DNA of 64,000 nucleotides, from the NCBI RefSeq assembly GCF_050436995.1, contig NC_134763.1, forward strand, positions 5,084,001-5,148,000, given 5' to 3'. Under the pieces are notes generated by a model. It was not told where the DNA came from. It saw only the letters and a program-made list of their open reading frames with translations, and searched no databases. Below are positions 1 to 12,700 of the stretch, one piece after another. A program made the position numbers and the translations under genes. Each line of letters begins with the position of its first letter. Within the stretch, counting starts at the first letter, position 1. Source of the DNA: Anticarsia gemmatalis (lineage: Eukaryota; Arthropoda; Insecta; Lepidoptera; Erebidae).

Positions 1-3000
1 ATCAGATAGAGCAGGCCTTCTCTCAGCTGAGAGAGATCGAGCCGCCCAACGCCAAGGAGTGTCCCTACGATGCACAACTCAAGGGACCATTCAGGTGAGT
101 GATTCATTTAACAATAGGACAAAGTAAAGTATGATTAGGCATTAAAAGGCAAAAGGCTTATTTTGTTAATACACTTGAAATTTTATTCGTACCTCTAGGA
201 TTTCTTTATTTTGCTGTAAAATATCGATACAATTTTGTATTTATACTAGTTACTTATATTTACCTGATTCGTATGTTCATTATAAGGGACGATTGTAATT
301 ATAATGTGTAACATATCGCAGAGGACTGCTGAGGTAGTTGGATAACACAAACGGCGAAAAAACATGCTTAGTGATTTTTTTTAAGTATGTAATCGGGTGT
401 AAGTTAGCTAAGGGGTGTCCAGCGCAATCACATGAAAACATGATAACATGTCAGAAACGTACTAACTGAAAAGTATTTTATTGTTGCAGTCCTTTGGAAA
501 CCAACGTGCACAACCTAATGTACGCGAGCCGTCAGATGGGGGTACAAATTGAATGGAACTCCGTCAACTCCGTGCTGCTCGACACGCAGCCGCAGGACAA
601 GTATGCGAGGCAAGTATAAAGTATATCCCTACTATTATAAAAACTAAAGTAATTAACAGAAGCACAATAAACTTTTCGGTTTTCTAGCTAAAGAATAAAA
701 GTTGGGAGTCAAGAAAATTCATCGTACGTTTTAACAATCCATATATATAAAACTCTTCCATTACTGAGTGAATAATACAACGTACAGCTGAAACTACTGA
801 GCGTAGAAAGTTGAAAGTTGGTACGTTCGTTCCTTAGGATTGGGATGCGGGCAAAGCCTTGGTCGGAAAGCTATCATCAGGAAAATGGTGATTAGACAAA
901 ACGTACAATTCGTGATTATTACATTCCAGATATCAGGAATGTAGGAATTTTATATTTTTGACCATTACAATAATATGTTGTATTTATTTGTCCAGGTTGC
1001 TAGTGGCCGCGTATGTAGGTTCCAGCGAGACTCGCAGTCAACTGACGCTGCGTCACACCACGATGATGCCCAACATCCCCGGCCTGCCTGCCATCATCGC
1101 GCTACTCTTTTGTCCCGCGTGAGTATTAACTCCATATAACATTAAACTGTATTTTCATTATATGTTAGAATATGGCTTGGAAAGATTTTTTATACATTCT
1201 ATTACGTTTTTTGAAACTTATGTCGTGATCTCAAGAAAATCACTAAAATAATTTAGAACGCAATTGGGTCCGCTTTGCTATTTAACTAATTTATTCAATT
1301 GGTGTTCATTATAGCGATCAGTACAGTGCCAATAACAGGAAATGGTGAATGTTCATCGGTTTTTGTGTTGTATAAAACGTTACAATATGTAACATTTTTG
1401 ATTTAATGGGAGCTATCAAAGGCTTTACAATTGTCAAAATGTTTTGCACATCAAACAAAAAAACGGTCAAACAACCAAAGTGATTTGTATAAAACTTAAT
1501 AGAGCTATACATTAATAATCCAAAAAGAGAAACAGGCATAAATACCATAAGTTAGTATAGTAATAAGTGATTGTTGTTGTAGCGCGGAGCTGCGTCGCAA
1601 CAGCACGGGGTCGCGGTACGTGAGCGCGCTGTGCGGGCTGGGCAGCACGGACACGGGCGTGCCGCACTTCCCCGAGCACGACCTGCTCGTCGACATCGAC
1701 GCAGACCTGTCCGTCGACGACATCGGACTTGTGAGTCACTTATCTCACTATGTTCCTCAACAACATATTCAGTGGAACTCTCTACTACTATCTACTATCG
1801 GCTATGAACCACTTATGTATTATCTAAAGTAAAAAGTATGTATCAAAAACTGATCATCGCTGCTAGCATGTTAAGCAAGTATTTTTTTAGCGAAAAAGTA
1901 AAAAAAAATACTATTTACTGCAAACTTTAAACCGTATTTGGCTGGCGTAGTATTGAGAGACCAAAGATCTACTTAAATCTAGGAGGGAACCTGAAAAGAT
2001 GTGATCAGTTTTCATTTAATTTTAAAACCGTTTATGCACACGAAGCATCTCATGTGAAAACATATTTATATTGTTATTATTCAGATCAACCACATCCGTC
2101 ACCTGATGGACTACATGATGTACTGCGGCGACGGACAGGACGCGCCCACCTTCGAGGACGAGTTCCGGCCGCAAGTGCCCAAACTCATCCGCAAGGATCT
2201 CATGGAGTAAGAATATACACATTTATCTTTAAAACACCATGTAGAAGAACACTTTTAGTAAGTATCGAGGAGGCGCCCATAGCCAGTTGCGCTCACCGGT
2301 AGGTAATCGATCTGTGAGTTAAGCAACTATTGGCGCCGTCATTCCATAGATGGGTGACCGCATAGTGGTATTTGAACTGGGCGTCTCCGTGCTTCGGAGG
2401 GCTCGTTAAAAGTCGGTCTCGGTTGTTGTCTACTAAGATAACAGTCGTTAAGCCACGTCAAAGGCCTTCCGGGTGGCTTGAACAACTTTGACACTAGGTT
2501 GACAACTAACCATACGACAAACAAACAAACAGTAAGTATCAGATATTTTAACTAATCACATGGAATTTTGACAGTGGTTTTTATACTGCCACTTTATCTA
2601 GCAGATAGTTTACCCGACACTTGTTTATAGGCTGTTGAACGCTATTAGACTAATGTCTTATCTATATCAACATAATTTATTATTGTAATTGTTCATTAAT
2701 TGTTGTTTTTTTTAACAATAAATAATAAACTAATTGGTGTCGCTAATTGACAGTGACACATCCTGTTAATTATATTGTAGAAGATAATGTAATTAAACAT
2801 AAAAAATGGGTGGAATAAGGTAGTTGACTGGGTTAACGAAAAATTATTTAACTTGTACTCGTAAAAGGTTAATCTAAAATGCTCAGGCTATGTATTTTTT
2901 TCGTAAATAAATAAATGTTGATATTGTAATTATTACAGACTGGAATTTTTCATTAGGCCCTCATTTAATACCAAAGAAAATACGACACCGTCACTACACC

Positions 3001-4540
3001 GTACTTCTAAAATGTGTTTCACATTTCACAAAAAGTAGCTGACTTGACTGTCAAGTACCCGTTTGTTATCTACTCACACCCAAAAATCATTAAAATGTGT
3101 TATAAGTAGACCTAAAACAGGATTCACAGGTACTATTATTGCTAGATATAAATAACATTTGTATTCCTACAGTTTGTTGACCAAGCGTCGCAAGCACCGC
3201 GAGACAGAGAGCGTGCCGCGCGCGTGGGAGTGGTGCTCGGTGGCGGAGCACGAGCTGCTGGAGATCTCCGTGCCCGACATGGTGGCGCGGGCCGTCGTGT
3301 ACCCGCTGCACGTGCCGCAGGAGCTGCACCCGCTGTCGCGAGAGCACCTGCTGCAGCTCAAACGAGAAAATGATCAGCTTAAGTTGCTCGTTAGCAGGTA
3401 ACAAAAATTAATTGTTAGATAGGTATAAAATTACGTCTTAGCTCTTGTTGTAGGTGTACTTGTAGGAATTCTTCTTAAGTTGACTACAGATATAGGTAAG
3501 GGAATCTTGGTGATCCTTTATATATTACGTTAGTCGGAACCAGTTGAAAATAATAGGCGTTGTGTAAAGAATATTGTATTTTTGTCTAAGAAGGCAGTGA
3601 TATATTATAAAAGGTGTGCAGTAAGTAATAGACTGTCCATTGTTAAAATACTTAAGTAAACAATACGTGCCAATATGAAAACCCTAAATCATAATACTAT
3701 ATTACCATGAACTCACATTAATGTATGTAATGATTATTATGAGGTCTATACTACGCCAAAATATAAAGGTCCTTGTAAATATTTTGCTTTATCACAATAC
3801 CGCCAATCCGTATCTGTATTTATCTTAAACAATATTCAGATCACTCATCCGCGTCCCTAACTAAATTTTGTTACAACACCGTTTTCAAATTCACTAACAT
3901 ATCATTATAAAATTATTTAAATTGTATATGTCATTTAGATAATAACTAGTAATTACGTGATGACATCATATAGAAATTACATCAATTTTGTCGTACAAGG
4001 CAATACACGCAACGATGATATGCCACTTGAAATTGCCTATTTACTGACCTTCATATTGGAGTAGACATATTAGAGACATGCAAACAATATTGTACTATAA
4101 TTGAAACACATGTAGATATAGTTTATAATTCTACGTATGTATTGAATAAAGCAGTTGTAGCAAACAGGCAAAAGCATAAGTCACCTGAGCGCATACGGGC
4201 ATTAAATGATTGAAACATACTTAAAGTATCTGATTTTATGCTATTTGGTGTACTTAATGATAGAATAGTTTGTTTATATTTTTTCGGGGCCATGATCTTC
4301 AAACTTTAGTTCATAAATTTTCTCTACAGGGTTAAATATTCACTAGGGCACTTATCACATTGTTTAGACTTGAAAATTTTTACATACAACTTTTGTCACA
4401 GGACGCCGATTTCATCAAGCTCAGAGCTGGCCTGCAAGCTTTGCAACACAAAGCCCATGGCGTTGCCTGCCATGCGCATACATCTGTACTCCAACGCGCA
4501 TCGGGAGAAAGAAGAGGACTTCCGTGCTTTCCACTCTTAA
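1..4540 (+). CDS. spn-E: spindle-E/TDRD9-type RNA helicase, C-terminal part (5' partial)
   Basis: This is the C-terminal 322 residues of a TDRD9/spindle-E family DExH helicase. In this family the protein acts in germline nuage in piRNA-directed transposon silencing. Exons: 1-94, 490-609, 996-1118, 1583-1730, 2085-2206, 3173-3397 and 4402-4540; the frame is kept through all of them to TAA at 4538-4540. The recognition comes from blocks resembling vertebrate TDRD9: TTMMPNIPGLPAIIALLF, then YVSALCGLGSTDTGV, PEHDLLVDID and INHIRHLMDYMMYCG. The helicase core and Tudor domain would lie upstream of the window, so their presence is inferred from the family. The last exon encodes a zinc-finger-like CKLC...H(x5)H motif close to the stop. 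Intron 2 has a GC donor at 610-611. Intron 5 carries a 5S-like retroposon. Family assignment is fairly sure; the insect name spindle-E follows from orthology. Confidence 0.85.
760..890. repeat. Fragment of interspersed lepidopteran repeat
   Basis: Intron sequence containing CTGAGCGTAGAAAGTTGAAA followed by GGTACGTTCGTTCCTTAGGA. This wording recurs in lepidopteran interspersed repeats as I remember them. No ends or target duplication were identified, so the borders are approximate. Confidence 0.35.
2262..2520 (+). repeat. 5S rRNA-like SINE or retroposon
   Basis: Lies in intron 5 of the spindle-E gene. It contains GTTAAGCAAC (2318-2327), then ATGGGTGACCG (2349-2359). These correspond in order and spacing to the internal control region of 5S rRNA. 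A non-5S body follows (TGGGCGTCTCCGTGCTTCGG at about 2378) and an (ACAA)n tail ends near 2530. This fits a 5S-derived (SINE3-type) retroposon in sense orientation. The 5' part is diverged, so the start is approximate. It is not a functional 5S gene because the rest of the 120-nt sequence does not match. Confidence 0.55.
3398..4401 (+). other. Last intron of the spindle-E gene, no recognisable content
   Basis: A roughly 1-kb intron between phase-matched exons (AG split by G). It is AT-rich. I see no coding potential or clear repeat in it. Confidence 0.6.
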
Positions 4541-4739
4541 ATATTGCCAAATAGTATTTTAAAGTAAGATAAGTCTATATTTTGTGTACTACTATCGGTG
4601 ATATATCAAAAAATACTTTAGATTAGTCTCTTTTATGAGAAATATGGGTATACTTATTCATATAACAACTGTCTTCTTTTTACAAACGTGGTATTAGCTC
4701 TGATTATACTTATATAGTTATACTTATACAATATAATAA

Positions 4740-4886
4740 CCCTCTTATTCATAAACACACTATAAACCTATTTTATTTTAAGAAACTACTATATTATGTT
4801 TTTTCTTTTTCATTTCGCTAAGGAGTGAAAGAAACAAAACATTTTATAAATCTTTCATAACTTCATATATTTCTATGAATAAGAGG
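4740..4886. mobile_element. PIF/Harbinger-like MITE, copy 1
   Basis: Terminal inverted repeats CCCTCTTATTCATA and TATGAATAAGAGG, flanked by a TAA target duplication (4737-4739 and 4887-4889). The internal sequence matches copies at 23960, 37707 and 52049. A 3-bp T(A/T)A duplication is typical of PIF/Harbinger, and the family assignment rests on that. Confidence 0.75.
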
Positions 4887-5045
4887 TAATATATACAGTT
4901 ACTGTATATGAGTCAAATCAGTAGTCTATAAAGTTTATTCTAGATATACGGTTACATACTTTAAGTATTTTTTGCGCGCAAATACACGTTTCCTTGTATT
5001 AAATTTTCTCATAAGGCTGTTCCTACAGTTGTAATAGTGTTGCGA

Positions 5046-5051
5046 AATAAA
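5046..5051 (+). terminator. Candidate poly(A) signal of spindle-E
   Basis: AATAAA about 0.5 kb after the stop codon. A further AATAAA lies near 5466. The actual cleavage site is unknown. Confidence 0.35.
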
Positions 5052-6689
5052 GTCACTGCATCGAAAATGTGAAAAATATATAAAAGAATACGGAATATAA
5101 TCTCTAAACGGTCAATTTATTGTGCAATTATTAATTGTTTAGGGGCGGCCTTCCACACATGTCTTATAATTAATGTGCCAAATTAGCGAGCATAATATAA
5201 GCTCGATTGAGTCCTGATTTAATTTTAGTGACCTGCTGCGTGCGTATTCGTACGTATACGTTTATACGTACTGTAAGTGCATAACTTCTAAAACTTTTCT
5301 AATTTTAATATATAGTTTCCTCTCTTCGACATGATTATAAATCTGACTTTTGTTATTTAGTAAAGGTTTTTCTTTTAGGTTCTTTAGTAACTATGTCTTT
5401 TTTTTTGTTTTAACGTAAGTTTTTTTTATACTAAATGTATATGCTGTTGATTTAGTTGAGATAATTAATAAAGTAAGAAGTTATCTATTTGTTTATACAA
5501 CGTGTAAATTAGTATAATTATTTTTGTTAACAAATATTGTAATTAAAATCTTCCATATAAAAGGTTCTTTAATGCCTATTTTAATCTCAAGGTACTAAAC
5601 CAAATAGATTATAATATAGATAATTAGTTAGGGTGACAAAGACGATTATATTTTAATAGGTAGGTATAAATCTTCGTAAACTTTGATTGTTTACATATTG
5701 ACATATTAAGAATATTGCAAAACAATCACTACTTTTCGTAAGAAGTATTAAGTAAAAAACATATTCTATTTTATTCCAACCATAGTATATTCTCTGCATT
5801 AGGCAGGACACATGATTACTGGATAACCGATTACCAATGTCTGAATGTTCAAGAAATAAAACGACAATTAAAATATATTTCTCGCTTTTTATTACACGTA
5901 TCCTCTGACCAATTTCATTTATAACTTATGTTGTACAAATTGCATTAATTAAAATTAATCTATCGTTAATATTGCAATAATATAGTTTTCCAAAGTTAAT
6001 AAAGTAACGTCTTTAGGTCGGTATTTGTAAAATATCTCATTCTCTATATTTTTAACACCTACCCTCAATCAATCCTGAACTACAAGAGTTTTTAAATTAT
6101 AATTATGTCAGTGTTACAAAAAAATAATGGTGAAATTACGGATTGTGCAGCGTCTTTCACATCTAATTTAGTCCAGTTAAGTATCAGATTTTTTTTTACC
6201 TTTTTTATTATTATATTCATCTCTGAGATACTTCGAAGCGTGTCGTATGTCTGTCAGTTAATAAACCTTTAAGATGCCTGACTATTTACTTTAAAAAAGT
6301 TGTTAAGTTTTTAATAAAACGTGTTGATTTTTTGCATCACATCAAGAATACTGGCAAACATTAAACCGCAATATTTTTTTCTATACTCCAAAAAAAAACT
6401 ATATTAAAGAGTTTCGTAAAATCTTGTTTACATATAAAGGAATTATGACGTGAACGAACATAATAGAACTCAAGGCCGTAGAACAAAAATGAATTCACTT
6501 GAATTAAATTAAATAGACTAGTATTTACGTATTTATATTGCGATCACGTTTACTTTTATAAAAATGAAATAAAGAGTGTATTACGTTAATGAATTTCCGA
6601 AAAAGTAAAAATAGTATGGTCATGGAACGTGTTGGACAGGTTAGTGACTACAGGTAGTACGAGGTATCATTAGTATTCAGTATGAATAT

Positions 6690-6789
6690 GTGAAGTATTG
6701 TACCGGTGCGCCCGCGCCGGTGTGTCGCGCTGTTCGTGTATTAATTCAGATTCCTGTGTTTATTTTGTGTTAAAATAAAAGTTTACAAA
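6690..6789 (+). promoter_or_regulatory. Presumed promoter and 5' UTR of MTHFD1
   Basis: A short GC-rich island (about 6703-6733, CCGGTGCGCCCGCGCCGGTG) interrupts otherwise AT-rich sequence directly before the first coding exon. No TATA box is evident at a suitable distance. The start context is CAAAATGT. Confidence 0.35.
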
Positions 6790-9700
6790 ATGTGGGAGTC
6801 TCAAGGAAATCTTGATGCTGTAATGGAGTAAGTGAAATATTATACTTTTATAGCTATTAGTATATTAATGTGTATTTAATTACGGTACTTAATTTGTAAA
6901 TCAGCTGTTCGTACTGTGTTCTATAATTATATTTTAAATACCTACCTATACTTTTATATGTATAGATGCTCAGCTGTTTATTAAGGTAATAAGATAATTT
7001 CATATAAAATTATATAAACAGTTTTGTTTTTAACGTTACTTGATAAGACAAAACAGTTTGCTTATCAGTCTGTTAGTGTCAAAATTAGCACATAATATAT
7101 TTTCCTTTTATTTTATGGTCGTCCTAGCATCTAAAGAAGGAATCTAAACTTCACAAATTGTTTGTCACTAATATTTACAGTGTATTTATAATACACTAGC
7201 TGACCCGCGCAACTTCGCTTGCGTCACATAAGAGAGAATGGGTCATAATTTTTTACTTGTACTCTGCTCCTATTGGTCGTAGCGTGATGATATATAGCCT
7301 ATAGCCTTCCTCGATAAATGGGCTATCTAACACTGAAATAATTTTTCAAATCGAACCAGTAGTTCCTGAGATTAGCGCGTTCAAACAAACAAACTGTTCA
7401 GCTTTATAATATTAGTATAGATTTATAATATTAGTATAGATTATGGCCATAAATGAACTGTTAGATCTTATCCTTGATCGACTTAGTTAACGATGTCTAT
7501 TAACTTGAACTCTTATCATGTAGATAGGTTTAATTAAAACTGACGTTGATTTGCATGATCATTTTCACCTACTCCTAGATGTAAGTATGGGGCCTACTCC
7601 TCAAGAGACTTAAGTATCCTAAAATATGGAGAGTTATGTTAATAAATAATTTGTTTTTTACGCATTTTTGAAATATTCTGCTCGATTTTTTCGAGCCTCT
7701 ATGAAGTAAATACCCTAAAAAACATTTGCACAACCGTGTACGCAGTTGCATTGAAATTTTAATCTATACTAATATTATAAAGCTGAAGAGTTTGTTTGTT
7801 TGTTTGAACGCCCTAATCACAGGAACTACTGGTCCGATTTGAAAAAATATTTCAGTGTTAGATAGTCCATTTATCGAGGAAGGCTTAAGGCTACATATCA
7901 TCACGCTACGAGCAATAGGAGCAGTGAAAAATGTTACAAAAACGGGGAAAATTTAAACCCATTCTCTCTTATGTGACGCAGGCGAAGTTGCGCGGGTCAG
8001 CTGGTAAATATATATTTTTGTATGACATTATTTGTAGATAGGGAGTTCATAATAGGGAAATAAATAACTATAGGCTTCATAGATGAGCGACATATAAAAT
8101 ACCTACTTATAAAATATCAGAATATACCTACACAGTAATTCTCCATGTAACATCAATGTAAATCCCCGGAATCTGCGACCTCTCACCTCGCTATACATTT
8201 TGTGTCTAACGAATAAGTGCGATATGAAAATGATCTGACGCAAATTATATTATTGACATGGGTGATGTTAATTAAGGTGTACCAGTAAAAACTAGAAACA
8301 GTTAAAAGTAGAATATCTTTTTGACTTTGACCTTAGAATATAAATTGCGTTCAGACAAAAAAAATACTTAGTAGAAGTTCTGGTAAAAGATCGTTATTAG
8401 GCCGTCCCAAAAAAACATCTAATACTTCTTCTTTTACAAACTTTTTAGGCGTTAGCTTGCGTTATTTATCCCTTGTCCCCCGGTCCCAACCCCTTTTTCT
8501 AACAAGGCGGTCGGAGAAAAGGGTGGTGACACTATAATCCACATTAAAAAATTACGTCCTCTAAAACGCAACTCTCCATTCAATTTTTCAATGGGCTATG
8601 TGTTTGTATTGTAGTGATAATCATTTAAGCGCCTGACAAATGTCTCATAGTACATATTCAGCCTATGCAAATCAGTTCGCAAATGGAGCAGCTTGAAGAC
8701 TTGGGCACTACCCTTCACTTCAAAAATTTACCTCGTTACATGCTTATCTCACTGACAGTTTACTAATTAGCGTATACTTTTTAAGAACCACACTATTCTG
8801 ATGAAGTGCGATCTAGTGCCAAGGTCATGACTACATTGCAAGTTGAATTATTATTTATTTTTTATTTTATTTATTTATTATTGTACTTTTACAATTTACT
8901 TTAAACTATTAATAGTTTTATTCATTTTTATTTTATTTTTAACATGGTGTGTAACATGGGGGTCCACTGAGCTTATTCTTTAGATAGTTAATGTATAATT
9001 CCAAATTTCTTAAAATCATCAAGCAGGGTATTCATGCATTATTTTACGACCGCTGCTCTTAATAGTTCTATTCCTAAGTTTAGGACAAGGGGTGAATAAT
9101 CATACGATTTTTTTAATCACAGAAAAACTATCAAGTCATTTTTAGTATACCTATCGGCATATTTTAAGATGTCGTGCTCTGTTACAAAATACAGTCGCGT
9201 AATATTCCTTATCTTTAAATACGTAACAGGCGAGCGTCGTTGTGACCCCTCTTACATCAAAACAAAAACAATATTGTTTGTTCATACTCTAGAACCACAC
9301 AAAAATATGTATTGTTCTATCATTAGAGACTGTTTTTCTATTTACTCGTGCTATTGTATTTTAATTAATTGATTATTTCTTCATTAATTCTATGTTATTC
9401 TTAAAATATAATCATGAATTTCATTAGAAGTTTTTCTCTGAGACACACAAGGCAATTTTATCAAGAATGCCTAAGGTTAGTAAGACTTATGAAGTTATCT
9501 AGGAATGCTTTAATGCAACTAGAGCTTACTCATGCATGTTTATTGTAAGTGTTGCATGTTATCACAAAACCTTGCAACAAGCATGAATGTCTACTTAATT
9601 AATTAATTGAAATACTTACTCAACTAATTGCAGTATTGTCATTTGACTTTCTATTGAGTTATTCGATTGAGATAAGAATGATCATGTGATGTTTACTTGT

Positions 9701-12700
9701 GAAAAGTGTAAATCTAAACATATTATTATAATGATTGTGACGTTATTATAATTTCCGGGGTCAGTTACAATATTGTCACACCGTACTCATTGAATTATTG
9801 CCCAACGGCTTTACCTAAATACAGGGTTAGAATATAAACCTAGCATTAGGGGCGAAATTCTGTTCCTATAATTAGTGGATATCTAAGAGGTTACGAGATT
9901 TCATTTTTGTATAGTTCAATGGTTTATCATTTTTTGGGTCATCATAAACAGCAGAGTGGTCAATAGCTCCAGATATAGCTATAGGCTTGTCCGAACCGCA
10001 TGAAACTGCAAAGTAATGAAACCAGTGAAATTATAGTTATTTTGATAGTAGGTACAGCGCTCTAGCCTGAGGTTATCTGTTAGGGTCAGGTGCGTTTCGA
10101 GATGTTTGTCTCATCTCAAAAGATGTCAGTCGGTTTGGAACCGACTACGACAGCAGTCTCACGCTCAAGATGGTCGCACAACCAATTTCGGGAACCGAAG
10201 TAGCCGGGTAATCGTCTGATTTAGATTTAAACTGCATGATTTAGTGCCAAATAAAGAAATACAGTTCATTGAACAAAATAATGGATCATGTACTTAATAT
10301 ATTTTTTAGTTGATTCAGAAAACACATTAAAAAACATTCATAAATCAGTTCCCATCATCAGTCATTGTGATTTAGTCTCTATCCTAATATCATAGAATAT
10401 AGGTACTCGTACTTCTCTCTCTGAACTTAAATCCATATATATACATTGATAACACAATAAAGTAACAGTTAAACTACAACCAGAATTTAATTTAAATTAA
10501 GTAATTAAATGGGTAATTTATTGGTAATACTAATTTTAATGTAATATGCGTCCTCAGATCAATCGAGAATGAGCTTCGGCAGCAGGTGTCGGAGGCTCGT
10601 ACCCGGGTGTCTGGCTTCAACCCGAAGCTGGCCATCGTGCAGGTGGGCGGCCGCGAGGACTCCAACGTGTACATCAGGATGAAGCTGCGGGCTGCGGAGA
10701 AGATCGGCATGAGCGCCGAGCATATACAGCTGCCTAGGGACATCACTGAGACTGAGGTAATGAGCATTACCTAAACCACAGATAAGTTAAACTTAGCGGG
10801 CTAAATCACACGGCTGCTAAAATCAAGTACAAGATTATTTTCCAATCCAAGTAGTCTTAAAAATATTGACTTATGTTTTACATAATTGTTATCGGAAATG
10901 AAGCATTGCCATACTTGTCCTGGATATTATAACTATGGGTTTTCTAACAGACTGGTCTGAAGGCAAATTATGCGTTATGCATATTCATTTGCATTATGAG
11001 TAGGAGCTGACAGGCTAACATACCTAATTCCTTTTATGCAAGCTGATGGGTGCTTAGTAATTTGTTTGAAATTGTCTACCTATTTTTTCAGTGCCTAGTA
11101 CCTAGCTCAAATATTTGCATAGTAGGTATTTGCGTCGTGATATTTTCGTCTTATTTTCGAGGATGTCAAAAGTTTCCGTAGGTATGTATAGGTACTTATT
11201 ACCAAAAACACTATACTCACGATCACCAATTTCTACAAGTCCTACAAAATTTAATTATACTTATCCATGGTGTCGCTGTGTTGCCAATTACTATTCCTAT
11301 GAAGATAAGATATCTTCCCTGATGTAATTTACCTCATAAAGGACTCAATGTACTTACTAAATTTAGCCATAAAAATCTACAACGTCTAGAAACTGAGAGC
11401 GATATTTATTTGCCATCAGTGCACTTGAACCCTGACATTGTGATAAGATATCTTTTGTTGAGTTTACTTGTTTTCATCATGTCTGATGTAATCTTAATGT
11501 TAATATTTATCATCTTTTTATTATCTTCGTACGCATTCAAAATATAATAGATGTGTATTGTAATATTATGCATGTCGTAACTACGTCTATCTGTTACACT
11601 TATATGCTTATTTCGTAAAAAGAGAAGAATGAACCTAATACTGAGATTTTTTTAATAATTTATCAATTGAACATTGTTTCAATCAATTGAACATTGTTAT
11701 AAAACTCAGTGTTCGGAAGATGACCAATAATATTTTTAGTTGGAATGACTATGGGCTCAAACTAAAGAATAAAATAGTTTTATAAAGGAAATATTAACTG
11801 ACGTTTTCAATACACTTATATAAATTCGCTTTCGCAGTTCCCAGAGATCTTATATTTCTTGTGGTTTTATAACTAGATTGCATCTCGGTGGTAGGTTCCC
11901 TTGAAACTTGCCTTGTGTATTAGGGCTTTATTTACATGCCGTGAAATATACTTACTAACTGATTTATTCTTGGTACCTACAGATTGTACTGAGTACAAAT
12001 TGAACTTCTGCCACATAGTAATAGACAGTCTTCTGCGTAGTTTAGGCGTTACTGTATCTGACAACCGATCACATGGTTATGATTATTTTGAGCCCCGTTT
12101 CCAGCCAAGAATAAATATATTTTTTAAATTACCGTTGGAAAATATATGTCGGTAGCCTTTAGCTAAATTAATATTTGTATTTCCAGTTACTGGCGAAGAT
12201 CACGAGCTTGAATGAGAGTCCCTCAGTACACGGTATCATCGTTCAGATGCCGTTAGATGCCGCACACCCCATCGACTCGCATCTCATAACCGATGCCGTT
12301 AGCCCCGACAAGGATGTGGATGGGTAAACTTTTTCTTATCATGATCGACATAAAAAGCTACTTAGCTATATTAGCTAAGTACGTAATACATACTCAGACA
12401 GAAGTTCAATCCGACAAATAGCTCAATTGCAATTACAATTTAATCAATTGTTTCAGTTATATTGATAACCCCGATACAGGCTGCGCCTAGTAGGGTTGCC
12501 ATAGCTTTAAGTAAGATATTGTAATACTAGACTGGTAATAAATGTTTTTTTTAATAGTTACTACTATTAGACCTGCTATAAGGTGTACAGCCCCTTGCTA
12601 TAAAGGGCGAACCCATAACAAAAATATTAGCGAACTCAAGTCAAAAAATAAAAATCTCACTCGGGTCAACCAGAGGACTAATAAAATAGCAATCATTTGC

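Larger units (their letters stand above)
4541..6789. other. Intergenic region between spindle-E and MTHFD1
   Basis: AT-rich, with no supported open reading frame on either strand. It holds the presumed 3' UTR and poly(A) signal of spindle-E, a PIF/Harbinger-like MITE, and the presumed promoter and 5' UTR of MTHFD1 at its right end. Otherwise nothing was recognised. Confidence 0.6.
6828..10557 (+). other. Large first intron of MTHFD1
   Basis: A 3.7-kb intron holding two oppositely oriented Helitron-like copies (7196-7440 and 7763-8003). The remainder is AT-rich sequence without supported coding potential. A 67-codon frame at 9169-9372 has no recognisable domain. As a large first intron it is a plausible home for regulatory elements, but no specific motif was identified. 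Confidence 0.6.

Noticed and set aside
9169..9372. 67-codon plus-strand frame in MTHFD1 intron 1
   Set aside because: No recognisable domain, no splice partners and AT-driven composition.
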